Shown in pieces: positions 15,114-22,739 of a stretch of 64,000 bases of DNA. The translations under genes were made by a program, and so were the position numbers. The DNA is taken from NCBI RefSeq assembly GCF_025144465.1, contig NZ_CP083553.1, positions 764,501-828,500 of the forward strand, given 5' to 3'. Within the stretch, counting starts at the first letter, position 1. The number at the start of each line of letters is the position of its first letter. Under the pieces are notes generated by a model that did not search any database, was not told where the DNA came from, and saw nothing but the letters and a program-made list of their open reading frames with translations. The stretch comes from Leisingera sp. S132 (GTDB taxonomy: Bacteria; Pseudomonadota; Alphaproteobacteria; Rhodobacterales; Rhodobacteraceae).

Positions 15114-16882
15114 TTTCAATGCCGCGGTTGCAGGCAGGGGGGCTTCTGGTCCGGCTCGCAGCGCTGATGACGTTTGCGCTGCTGCCGCTGGGCATGATCG
15201 CGCTCTATCAGACTTATGCTGTTGTCGATGAGGCCACCCGGCTGTCGCATGCATCGCTGCTTGACCGGACCGAACGGGCGGCATCCAAGGAACGCGAACT
15301 ATTGCAGCGCGCTGGCGGCGCTACAGAAGGGGTCGCGGCGGCCATACTTCCCGTTCTGGACGACCGCCGCGCCTGCAGCAGTCTTCTGCAGGCTTTCACG
15401 GACGGCCCGAACCCGTTCACCTTCGCGGCTTTCATCACACCGGATGGCCGGATGATTTGCGCATCTGATGGTAAGGCTCGGGACGTGTCTGACCGGTGGA
15501 TGTACTTGAAGGCCCGCCAGACGTCGCAGTTGTCCTTTGCTTTGGGCCGCGATCTTTTGGGGGAAGGCGGCTCGTTCCTGCTGGCCACCAGCCCGGTGCA
15601 GCGCGACGGTATATTGCTGGGATATGTGTCCATAGCCATCCCGCACAAGGTCGCCGCAGCAGATTTCGGAAACAACTGGTCCGACCGGGGCATCCAGTAC
15701 GTGACAATCGACGCGCAGGGCGAAATCCTTTCCTCCAGCGTGCCGGAAGAGGACGCGGCGCAAGTGCTGCCCGTTTCGGTGCCGCGGCGGGATCTGCTGG
15801 CGCACACCGGGGAGACCTTTTTTGAGGATGACCGTTCGGGCAGCGAACGGTTCTTTGCTGTGAGTGAAATTCTTCCCGGGCAGGTTTCGGTGGTCGGCAG
15901 CTGGCCGGTGGAAAACGCCATGACCGCGGCCAGAAACCCGGCCTCCCTGATGACGATCGCGTTTCCGGTGTTGATGTGGCTTGCAGGGATTTCCGTGGCG
16001 GTTCTTGGCCTGCAGCAGATGGTTATCCGCCACCTCAGCGCGCTGCGCCGGGCCATGCGCCGTTATGCGCTGGGGGAACGTGAGGACCCCAGGCTCGAAC
16101 TTCACAACCCGCCGCGCGAGTTCGAGGAAGCGGAGCAGTCCTTCAACAGGATGGTTGCCATCCTGAGCGAGGCAGAACGGCGGCGCGAGCTGGACCTGGA
16201 AGAAAAGACAATCCTGCTGCGCGAGGTGCACCACCGGGTCAAGAACAACCTCCAGCTAGTTGCCTCGATCATGAACATGCAGGGCCGAACGGCACAGACG
16301 CCCGAGGCCCGCCGCATGCTGTCGCAATTGCAGCGCCGGGTGCGGGGGCTGGCCACCATTCACCGCAGCCTGAACACCAACCCGGATATCACAACTGTTG
16401 ACAGCCGCGACCTGATCCAGGAGCTGATCTCGGAAATCGGATCGATGAACGCCGGAACCGGGCAGGAGATCGTGATCGAAACCGACCTCGCGCCTGTTCC
16501 GCTGACCCAGGATCAGGGTGTCACGCTCTCGATGCTGGTGTCGGAGGCGATGACCAACGCAGTCAAATACCTGGGTGTGCCTGACGGCGGACGCCCTCGG
16601 ATTGATGTCCGTCTGCTAGAAACAGCGCCGGACTGGCTGGAGCTTGAAATCACCAACACCAAGGGGCAGCCGCTGGCGGCAGAGGATGAAGTCCTTCAGG
16701 GAACCGGCATTGGCGCACGGCTGATGATGGCTTTTGCGGCACAGCTTGACGGCACCGTGAGTACCGGCGAGACAGAGACGGCTTACACCTACCGGCTGGG
16801 CTTTCCCGTTGCCGCCGGTGCAGTTCCGCCAGCCGCAAGGGACACAGAACAGGATCATGACGCAGAAGAACCCGCAGCATGA
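15110..16882 (+). CDS. Sensor histidine kinase, HisKA_2/HWE-type, candidate PhyK
   Basis: A 590-residue membrane kinase. A membrane segment near residues 10-35 leads into a periplasmic Cache-like region (about 40-275) containing FAAFITPDGRMICASDG and YVTIDAQGEIL. A second span lies near 282-305, then a HAMP linker and the dimerisation helix LREVHHRVKNNLQLV (phospho-His near residue 374). The ATPase domain has SEAMTNAVKY as N box. HisKA_2 kinases are the usual activators of PhyR, and the ATGA overlap with ecfG makes this the likely stress kinase. The signal sensed is unknown. Confidence 0.88.
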   Translation: MISMPRLQAGGLLVRLAALMTFALLPLGMIALYQTYAVVDEATRLSHASLLDRTERAASKERELLQRAGGATEGVAAAILPVLDDRRACSSLLQAFTDGPNPFTFAAFITPDGRMICASDGKARDVSDRWMYLKARQTSQLSFALGRDLLGEGGSFLLATSPVQRDGILLGYVSIAIPHKVAAADFGNNWSDRGIQYVTIDAQGEILSSSVPEEDAAQVLPVSVPRRDLLAHTGETFFEDDRSGSERFFAVSEILPGQVSVVGSWPVENAMTAARNPASLMTIAFPVLMWLAGISVAVLGLQQMVIRHLSALRRAMRRYALGEREDPRLELHNPPREFEEAEQSFNRMVAILSEAERRRELDLEEKTILLREVHHRVKNNLQLVASIMNMQGRTAQTPEARRMLSQLQRRVRGLATIHRSLNTNPDITTVDSRDLIQELISEIGSMNAGTGQEIVIETDLAPVPLTQDQGVTLSMLVSEAMTNAVKYLGVPDGGRPRIDVRLLETAPDWLELEITNTKGQPLAAEDEVLQGTGIGARLMMAFAAQLDGTVSTGETETAYTYRLGFPVAAGAVPPAARDTEQDHDAEEPAA

Positions 16883-18344
16883 TGACGTCCGCTGCCCGGA
16901 CTTTTCAGTTCTGGTCACCGCTGAACAGGCCTGGCCGGCTTTTGAGCGTGCGGTGCTGGAGGCCAAGAATGAAATCAGCGCGAGCTTCCGGCTGTTCGAT
17001 TTCGCCACCAAGCTGTTGAGCCCGGACGCGAAGAAGACAGGGGAAACCTGGGCAGAACTGATCGCGGATGCCCTGCGCCGCGGCGTGCGCGTCCGCCTGG
17101 TGGTGAGCGATTTTGACCCGGTGATGGCGGCCCCGTTGCACGCGGCTGCGCAAAACACGCTTGCCCAGGCCAGGGAGATTGCCAGCGGGCTTGCGCCGGA
17201 AACGGCTGCGCGTCTGTCGGTGACCGCGGCGCTGCATCCGGCACGGGCCGGCTTGCTGCCGCGGCTGGCATTTTCACCTTTTGTGATCCGTAAGCTTCGC
17301 AAGCTGCCGCGGCGGCTCAGGCCCTCCGCCGCGAACCGCGGTCTGCCGCAGCTCTATCCTGTTTCTCATCACCAAAAGATTGCGGTGATCGACCGTCAGG
17401 TTCTCTACATCGGCGGGCTGGATCAGAACCACCGCCGGTACGACACCACCGCCCACGACCAGCCCGCGTTCAAGACATGGGCGGATGTGCAATTGCTGCT
17501 GCGCGGTCCCGAAGCAGAGGAAGCCGCGGATCATCTCGACAGCTTTCTGGAGGACATAGCCGGGCGCAGGCCGCCGCCTGCCCGCAAGCACATCCGTCGC
17601 ACCTTGTCGGTTCCGCGCCAAGCGGGCTTTTGGGCGCTGTCGCCAAAGACGGTTCTTCGCGAAATCGAAGAAGACCACCTGGCCGCATTTGCCGCTGCCC
17701 GCAGCCTTATTTATCTGGAGACCCAGTTTCTGCGCTCCAGCGTCATTGCACGCGGGCTGGCAGATGCGGCCCGCCGCAACCCAGATCTATCGCTGATCCT
17801 TATTCTTCCCGGCTTGCCGGAAGATGTTGCCTTTGACGGGAACCAGGAACTTGATGCCCGCTATGGCATGGCTCTGCAGGCTGAGGCGCTTGAGACCGTG
17901 AGTTCCGCTTTTGGATCCCGCGCCTGTATCGCCAGCCCGGTGCAGCGCCGGATGGCTGCGCGGGACGCGCCCTCGACCCTGGCAGGCTCGCCGCTGGTCT
18001 ATGTGCACAGCAAGGCGCTCATAGCCGACCGGGATTTTGCTCTGGTGGGGTCGGCCAATCTCAACGGGCGCTCTATGCGCTGGGATACCGAGGCCGCATT
18101 GCGGATCACCCGGCAAGACCGGATCGGTCAGCTCTGGCACACGCTGGCCCGGCACTGGTGGCAGGAAGACCTGCCGGAGCAGGCATTGGATCCGGCCAGC
18201 GCTGCCGCCTGGTGGCAGCAGGAAATCCGCCGCAACCAGGTGCGCCGCCCCGAGGCCCGGCGCGGGCTGCTGGTGCCGCATGACCCGGACAGGATGGCGG
18301 AACTGCAGCAGCCCTTGCCAGGTGCTACCGAAGACATTGTCTGA
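16857..18344 (+). CDS. Phospholipase D-like protein with two HKD motifs
   Basis: A 495-residue PLD-superfamily enzyme. The first HKD is HHQKIAVIDRQVLYIGGLD (about residues 172-190), the second HSKALIADRDFALVGSANLN (about 387-406). It has no signal peptide and no N-terminal membrane segments, so it is not a typical cardiolipin synthase; a cytosolic or peripheral phospholipase or phosphatidyltransferase is possible. It overlaps the histidine kinase gene by 26 bp and ends at a strong terminator, so it belongs to the nepR-ecfG-kinase transcript. Confidence 0.88.
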   Translation: MTQKNPQHDDVRCPDFSVLVTAEQAWPAFERAVLEAKNEISASFRLFDFATKLLSPDAKKTGETWAELIADALRRGVRVRLVVSDFDPVMAAPLHAAAQNTLAQAREIASGLAPETAARLSVTAALHPARAGLLPRLAFSPFVIRKLRKLPRRLRPSAANRGLPQLYPVSHHQKIAVIDRQVLYIGGLDQNHRRYDTTAHDQPAFKTWADVQLLLRGPEAEEAADHLDSFLEDIAGRRPPPARKHIRRTLSVPRQAGFWALSPKTVLREIEEDHLAAFAAARSLIYLETQFLRSSVIARGLADAARRNPDLSLILILPGLPEDVAFDGNQELDARYGMALQAEALETVSSAFGSRACIASPVQRRMAARDAPSTLAGSPLVYVHSKALIADRDFALVGSANLNGRSMRWDTEAALRITRQDRIGQLWHTLARHWWQEDLPEQALDPASAAAWWQQEIRRNQVRRPEARRGLLVPHDPDRMAELQQPLPGATEDIV

Positions 18345-18406
18345 CCCGGATTGCTTGCATCCGCGGCCACCCGGAGAATTTGCCCCGCCCTCGACAAGCG
18401 AATGAA

Positions 18407-18438
18407 AAAGGCCCGGTGCAGCACTGCACCGGGCCTTT
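18407..18438. terminator. Bidirectional intrinsic terminator
   Basis: A perfect 14-bp stem with arms AAAGGCCCGGTGCA and TGCACCGGGCCTTT and a GCAC loop, between the PLD gene and the convergent lipoprotein gene. Confidence 0.92.
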
Positions 18439-18462
18439 GGGACGGGGGGGAGGCCGCAAGAC

Positions 18463-18588
18463 TTATTGAGCTTCCTGCGATTCCTCGGTGATTTCATTGC
18501 CAAGGTTCGATACATCCCTGCCGAAGCCTTCTGCGGTCTCGCAGGCCGCCAGGCCTGCCAGTGCCAGCAAAGCTATCATGATACGCAT
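18463..18588 (-). CDS. Entericidin-like small lipoprotein
   Basis: A 41-residue precursor: MRIMIALLALAGLAACETAEG is a lipoprotein signal with the lipobox LAAC, and the mature part is about 26 residues, ending in an acidic tail (EITEESQEAQ). This matches the entericidin A/B family, in which small lipoproteins are made under stress or in stationary phase. It starts 10 bp after the stop of the exported-protein gene upstream, and probably shares that gene's EcfG-type promoter. Confidence 0.8.
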   Translation of the reverse strand: MRIMIALLALAGLAACETAEGFGRDVSNLGNEITEESQEAQ

Positions 18589-18598
18589 GCCGGCCTCC

Positions 18599-19087
18599 TT
18601 ATTGCAGTTTCGAGGCCACATTGCCTGCGAAGGCATCAATGACGGCATTGTAGAACAGGTCGCTGTCAACGGTCACGGCTGCGGGATCGATGCCTTCGGG
18701 GTAGTAGGCGTTCAGCTGGTCCGCGGACACGGTCAGGTCATAGCGCATATCTTTGGAGGCATCGGCCATATCGATATCCACATCGCCCTTCAGGACCCAT
18801 TCGCCGACACCCAGCGCCTGCTCGAAATTGCTGGCCAGTGCCACCGAGTCGATCTCCACATGGATCTCTGCCGCGTCCTCGGCACCGGCTTCGGCGATCT
18901 GGCCTACCAGCTTCTCTGCGAGGGCGGTTTCCAGATCGGTTTCGAGGCTGGTCCAGACTTTTGCTGCCGGATGGTTCTCAATCGCACTCAGATCGGCGGT
19001 CACGTCGATTTCGGACACCATGGACCCAGCGGTAGCTGCGGTGGCCATAGCTGCAACAAGAGCGGTGGTGCGGAGCAGATGTTTCAT
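18599..19087 (-). CDS. Exported protein of unknown function
   Basis: A 162-residue protein with a clear signal peptide (MKHLLRTTALVAAMATAATAG) and an acidic mature domain of about 140 residues containing VHVEIDS-like alternating strands (IHVEIDSVALASNF, LKGDVDIDM). I do not recognise the family. ATG 19087 is chosen because the longer frame to 19198 covers the promoter and AAGGAA lies just upstream. It leads a two-gene unit with the entericidin-like lipoprotein, under an EcfG-type promoter, so an envelope stress role is inferred. Confidence 0.8.
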   Translation of the reverse strand: MKHLLRTTALVAAMATAATAGSMVSEIDVTADLSAIENHPAAKVWTSLETDLETALAEKLVGQIAEAGAEDAAEIHVEIDSVALASNFEQALGVGEWVLKGDVDIDMADASKDMRYDLTVSADQLNAYYPEGIDPAAVTVDSDLFYNAVIDAFAGNVASKLQ

Positions 19088-19135
19088 CGTCGGTATTCCT
19101 TTCCAATTGTGTCCCTCTTGGGGATGCACCGACAG

Positions 19136-19161
19136 AACGCACCGGCCAGAAGAAAGGTTCC
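19136..19161 (-). promoter_or_regulatory. EcfG-type promoter before the exported-protein/lipoprotein unit
   Basis: On the minus strand GGAAC (19161-19157), 17 bases, CGTT (19139-19136), 49 bp before the start at 19087. Confidence 0.7.
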
Positions 19162-19227
19162 TGCAAAAATCCTGAAGGCCCGCTGAATGTACATGCATCG
19201 GCGGATTCTTGCGGAAATCAGGCGCTT

Positions 19228-19252
19228 GGAACTACAGACCGGCAGTCGCGTT
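19228..19252 (+). promoter_or_regulatory. EcfG-type promoter before the ExoD-like gene
   Basis: GGAAC at 19228-19232, 16 bases, CGTT at 19249-19252. Perfect consensus, 39 bp before the start. Confidence 0.8.
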
Positions 19253-19290
19253 GCCTTTCTAAACCGGAACCGCCAGAGGAAGGGGGCAAA

Positions 19291-19878
19291 ATGACTTCAG
19301 CGAACCAGCCTGTTGAACATGTGCTGAAGGAAACCAGCAGTCTTGCGCGCAGAAACCGCGGCGGCATCACCGTCCGCCGGTTTGCAGAGGAACTGGGGCA
19401 GAGTTCGCTTCCGGCGGTTCTGGCAGTCCCGGCCATGGCTGTGGTCACACCACTCAGCGGGGTGCCGCTGTTTTCCTCTGCCTGCGGTGCGCTGATCTGC
19501 CTGATCTCGGCTCAAATGCTGATGGGGCGGCAGCACCTGTGGATCCCCGGCTGGCTGGGCCGCCGCAGGATTAAGGCTGATACCGTGCGCAAGGGGGCGG
19601 CGGCGTTACGCGGGAGCGTGCGATGGATGGACCGTCATTCGGGCAAGCGGCTGGCATTGTTGACCCGCCAGCCCTTTCTTACGGTCATCCAGGCCGTGTG
19701 CCTGATCTGCGGCGCTCTGATGCCCCTGCTGGAAATTGTCCCGTTTTCCTCGTCGGTGCTGGGCGGCATTGTCAGCCTCCTGGCCGTGGCCATGCTGACC
19801 CGCGACGGGCTGATCGTCTTGCTCACACTGTCCGCGCTCTTTACCGCTGCTGCTTCGTTCGCGGCGGGGCTTGTTTGA
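19291..19878 (+). CDS. ExoD-like membrane protein
   Basis: A 195-residue membrane protein. After a soluble start (RRNRGGITVRRFAEELGQSS) come about four membrane segments, including LPAVLAVPAMAVVTPLSG, VPLFSSACGALICLISAQ, LEIVPFSSSVLGGIVSLLAV and a final LIVLLTLSALFTAAASF span. This is the layout of the ExoD family, first tied to exopolysaccharide output and alkali tolerance in rhizobia; the biochemical role is not known. AAGGGGG precedes ATG 19291. It has its own perfect EcfG-type promoter and a strong terminator. Confidence 0.78.
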   Translation: MTSANQPVEHVLKETSSLARRNRGGITVRRFAEELGQSSLPAVLAVPAMAVVTPLSGVPLFSSACGALICLISAQMLMGRQHLWIPGWLGRRRIKADTVRKGAAALRGSVRWMDRHSGKRLALLTRQPFLTVIQAVCLICGALMPLLEIVPFSSSVLGGIVSLLAVAMLTRDGLIVLLTLSALFTAAASFAAGLV

Positions 19879-19905
19879 TTGCCATGCGCTGCAGCCGAGC
19901 ACCAA

Positions 19906-19935
19906 AAGACCGGGTTCCTTTCGGAACCCGGTCTT
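19906..19935. terminator. Intrinsic terminator after the ExoD-like gene
   Basis: A perfect 13-bp stem (AAGACCGGGTTCC and complement) around a TTTC loop. The T tract is short, so efficiency is uncertain. Confidence 0.8.
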
Positions 19936-20054
19936 GCAGGCCGCTTGGAAGTGACATTCCCCGGGACACTGGTACGAGGCAGGAAACCGGAACCAGGGAA
20001 GACAAACAAACGGCGGTGATCATGGCGGCCAGAAGGCCGCCATGAATTCGGATC

Positions 20055-20501
20055 TTATCCGGGCTGGTAGTCCGGCAGGGCTTCCAGTTGCTCGCGTGTC
20101 AGATGGGTTAAGATACGCACGTCGGTTTCGGCCTGCACGATCTCGATATCCCCCATCGACAGCTCGACCGGCTTTTCACCGAAGCCCAGAAAGCCGCCCA
20201 CATCGATGATGACGGCTTCGACGCCGCCACTGGTGTTCACCACGACCTGCGAGAGCTCGCCAATATGCTCGTCCTCGGCGTCATAGGCTGGAGCTCCGGT
20301 CAATTCTGATGCAGTAACCTCATTCATGCCCAGTGGCTCCATCGCAGGCCCGTCTGCGTCGGGGATCAGGGCCGATAGGCCGCCCTCTGAAGCCGTGCCG
20401 CCGCTGAGTGGGCCGCTTGCGGAAATGCTGCCGTCCGTGCCGCCAGCCACAGGGGCCGCCGCGGCGATGATCAGCGAAGCCGAAAGCGTAAGATGTTTCA
20501 T
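20055..20501 (-). CDS. Exported PRC-barrel domain protein
   Basis: A 148-residue protein with a signal peptide (MKHLTLSASLIIAAAAPVAGG), a Gly/Ser-rich linker to about residue 60, then a PRC-barrel-like domain (ELTGAPAYDAEDEHIGELSQVV, VEAVIIDVGGFLGFGEKPVEL) and a C-terminal LTREQLEALPDYQP. PRC-barrel exported proteins are frequent in stress regulons; the ligand is unknown. It sits at the edge of the stress island behind an EcfG-type promoter match. Confidence 0.82.
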   Translation of the reverse strand: MKHLTLSASLIIAAAAPVAGGTDGSISASGPLSGGTASEGGLSALIPDADGPAMEPLGMNEVTASELTGAPAYDAEDEHIGELSQVVVNTSGGVEAVIIDVGGFLGFGEKPVELSMGDIEIVQAETDVRILTHLTREQLEALPDYQPG

Positions 20502-20552
20502 TGGTTGATCTCCTGAGTGTTTCGCACTTCAGACCGTGCAATACAGCCCCCC

Positions 20553-20578
20553 AACCCGCACCAGCGGGAAAAGGTTCC
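20553..20578 (-). promoter_or_regulatory. EcfG-type promoter before the PRC-barrel gene
   Basis: On the minus strand GGAAC (20578-20574), 17 bases, GGTT (20556-20553), 52 bp before the start. Confidence 0.6.
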
Positions 20579-20760
20579 AAAGAACCCGGAAATATCCCGC
20601 TGAACTGCATCCAAGAGGCGCACGGGAAAACGCTCCAACGCTGTGTTTCCGGCTTCTGCGGCAACTTGCCTCTGGCAGCATGGCAGGCACAGGCATAGGT
20701 GGCGGAATACCGCTCCGGGGGCAAAACCGGGCCGGAAAACATGATTGTGTGATGCGCTTT

Positions 20761-20774
20761 TTGATCCACGTCAA
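20761..20774. promoter_or_regulatory. FnrL-type binding site
   Basis: TTGATCCACGTCAA matches the FNR/FnrL consensus (TTGAT-N4-ATCAA) in nine of ten defined bases. It lies 62 bp before the ccoG start, suitable for activation under low oxygen. Confidence 0.75.
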
Positions 20775-20835
20775 AGTTCTGGCACTTTGCTTCTGTGACA
20801 AGGGCGGCAGCACTGCCACAAAACGGAGAGAGTCC

Positions 20836-22266
20836 GTGAGCGATTCCAACCCGGCCCCCAGCCTCTATGCCGCCAGAGAGCCAATTTTCCCGCGGCGCGT
20901 GTCCGGCAAGTTCCGCAACCTGAAATGGTACATCATGGCGGTGACGCTGGGGATTTACTACCTGACCCCCTGGATCCGCTGGGACCGCGGGCCGTCGCTG
21001 CCGGATCAGGCGGTGCTGCTGGATCTGGCAAACCGCCGGTTCTACTTCTTCTGGATCGAGATCTGGCCGCATGAGTTCTACTTCGTGGCGGGTCTTTTGA
21101 TCATGGCCGGGCTTGGACTTTTCCTGTTCACCTCGGCGCTGGGCCGGGTCTGGTGCGGCTATGCCTGCCCGCAGACCGTCTGGACCGACCTGTTCATCCT
21201 GGTGGAACGATGGATTGAGGGCGACCGCAACGCCCGCCTGCGCCTGCACCGGCAGAAGAAAATGGATTTCCGCAAGGCACGCCTGCGGGTGACCAAATGG
21301 GTGGCCTGGTTCCTGATCGGTCTCGCCACCGGTGGTGCCTGGGTCTTCTACTTTGCTGATGCGCCGACGCTGGCCTATGATCTGGTGACGCTGAACGCGC
21401 ACCCCATTGCCTATTCCACCATGCTGATCCTGACCGCGACCACCTTCCTGTTCGGAGGCTTCGCGCGCGAGCAGATCTGCATTTATGCCTGCCCCTGGCC
21501 GCGCATCCAGGCGGCGATGATGGATGAAGACACGCTGACCGTCGGCTACCGCGAATGGCGGGGCGAGCCGCGCGGCAAGCTGAAGAAGGGCCAGGTGGCC
21601 GAAGGGCAGGGCGACTGCATCGACTGCATGGCTTGCGTCAACGTTTGCCCGGTGGGGATCGACATCCGCGACGGCCAGCAGATGGAGTGCATCACCTGCG
21701 CGCTGTGCATCGACGCCTGCGATGATGTGATGGCCAAGATCGGCAAGCCGCGCGGCCTGATCGACTACATGGCTCTGTCGGACGAGACGCTGGAGCGCGA
21801 GGGCCAGCCGCCCAAGAATATCTGGAAGCATATCCTGCGCCCGCGCACCATCATGTATACCAGCCTGTGGTCGCTGGTGGGGGTGGGGCTGCTGTTTGCG
21901 CTGTTCATCCGCTCCGATATCGAACTGACCGTTGCACCGGAACGCAACCCGACCTTTGTAACCCTGTCGGACGGCTCGATCCGCAACACCTATGACGTGC
22001 GCCTGCGCAACAAGCACGGCGAGGACCGCGTGTTCAAATTGTCGATCAAGGGCGACCCGGCCATGCGTCTTCAGCTGGAGGGCACGGTCTATCATTCGGT
22101 GAACGTCCCGGCGGATACAGCGCTGCTGCAGCGGGTCTACATCGTTTCCGCCAAGGGTTCTGCACCGTCGCAGGCCTCCAGCACTCCGGTTCGCATCTGG
22201 GTCGAGGATCTGATAAACGGGGAACGGGCCCACAAGGACACCAGCTTTAACGGCAAGGGGAACTGA
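20836..22266 (+). CDS. ccoG: Cytochrome c oxidase accessory protein CcoG (RdxB)
   Basis: A 476-residue membrane ferredoxin-like protein involved in copper handling for cbb3 oxidase. It has several membrane spans, the CGYACPQTVW motif, two [4Fe-4S] sets (GDCIDCMACVNVCPVG and MECITCALCIDACDD), and a C-terminal periplasmic Ig-like domain. The start is GTG 20836, supported by the GGAGAG site before it; a longer frame from 20536 runs through the promoter. First gene of ccoGHIS, behind an Fnr-type site. The structural ccoNOQP genes are not in the window. Confidence 0.94.
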   Translation: MSDSNPAPSLYAAREPIFPRRVSGKFRNLKWYIMAVTLGIYYLTPWIRWDRGPSLPDQAVLLDLANRRFYFFWIEIWPHEFYFVAGLLIMAGLGLFLFTSALGRVWCGYACPQTVWTDLFILVERWIEGDRNARLRLHRQKKMDFRKARLRVTKWVAWFLIGLATGGAWVFYFADAPTLAYDLVTLNAHPIAYSTMLILTATTFLFGGFAREQICIYACPWPRIQAAMMDEDTLTVGYREWRGEPRGKLKKGQVAEGQGDCIDCMACVNVCPVGIDIRDGQQMECITCALCIDACDDVMAKIGKPRGLIDYMALSDETLEREGQPPKNIWKHILRPRTIMYTSLWSLVGVGLLFALFIRSDIELTVAPERNPTFVTLSDGSIRNTYDVRLRNKHGEDRVFKLSIKGDPAMRLQLEGTVYHSVNVPADTALLQRVYIVSAKGSAPSQASSTPVRIWVEDLINGERAHKDTSFNGKGN

Positions 22267-22269
22267 GCC

Positions 22270-22734
22270 ATGGCCAAGCGCGAACGCGAATTCACCGGCA
22301 AACACGCCATCCTGCTGTTCGGCGGTGCCTTTGCGGTGATCATCGGGGTGAACATCATTCTGGCGGTCAATGCGGTGAAAACCTTCCCGGGGCTGGAGGT
22401 GAAGAACTCCTACGTGGCCAGCCAGGAGTTTGACCAGCGCCGCTCCGCGCAGGAGGCGCTGGGCTGGTCGGTCTATGCATCTTCGCAGGGGGATCAGGTC
22501 AAGCTTGAGATCACGGACGCCGACGGTACCCCGGTGGAGGTCGCCAAGCTGAGCGCAACACTGGGCCGGGCGACCCATGTGCAGGACGACCAGAAGCCGG
22601 AGTTCACATTTGACGGCCAGGCCTATGTGGCTCCGGCTGATCTGGGTCCAGGCAACTGGAACATCCGGATGGTGGCACGGGCCAAGGATGGCACCGAATT
22701 CACCCAGCGGGTGATCCTTCATGTGAAAGGCTGA
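22270..22734 (+). CDS. ccoH: cbb3 oxidase assembly protein CcoH (FixH)
   Basis: A 154-residue protein with one membrane segment near the N-terminus (HAILLFGGAFAVIIGVNIIL) followed by a FixH periplasmic domain (SYVASQEFDQRRSAQEALGW). It is needed for cbb3 oxidase assembly, probably with the copper pump CcoI. It begins 3 bp after ccoG stops and ends 5 bp before ccoI. Confidence 0.93.
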   Translation: MAKREREFTGKHAILLFGGAFAVIIGVNIILAVNAVKTFPGLEVKNSYVASQEFDQRRSAQEALGWSVYASSQGDQVKLEITDADGTPVEVAKLSATLGRATHVQDDQKPEFTFDGQAYVAPADLGPGNWNIRMVARAKDGTEFTQRVILHVKG

Positions 22735-22739
22735 ACGCG

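Larger units (their letters stand above)
20502..20835. other. 334-bp divergent intergenic region (PRC-barrel gene / ccoG)
   Basis: No gene seen. It holds an EcfG-type promoter facing left and an Fnr-type site facing ccoG, described separately, so stress control and oxygen control meet here. Confidence 0.6.

Noticed and set aside
20021-20044. Perfect 10-bp hairpin CATGGCGGCC-AGAA-GGCCGCCATG as a terminator of the PRC-barrel gene
   Set aside because: No T tract on either strand; kept out of the feature list.
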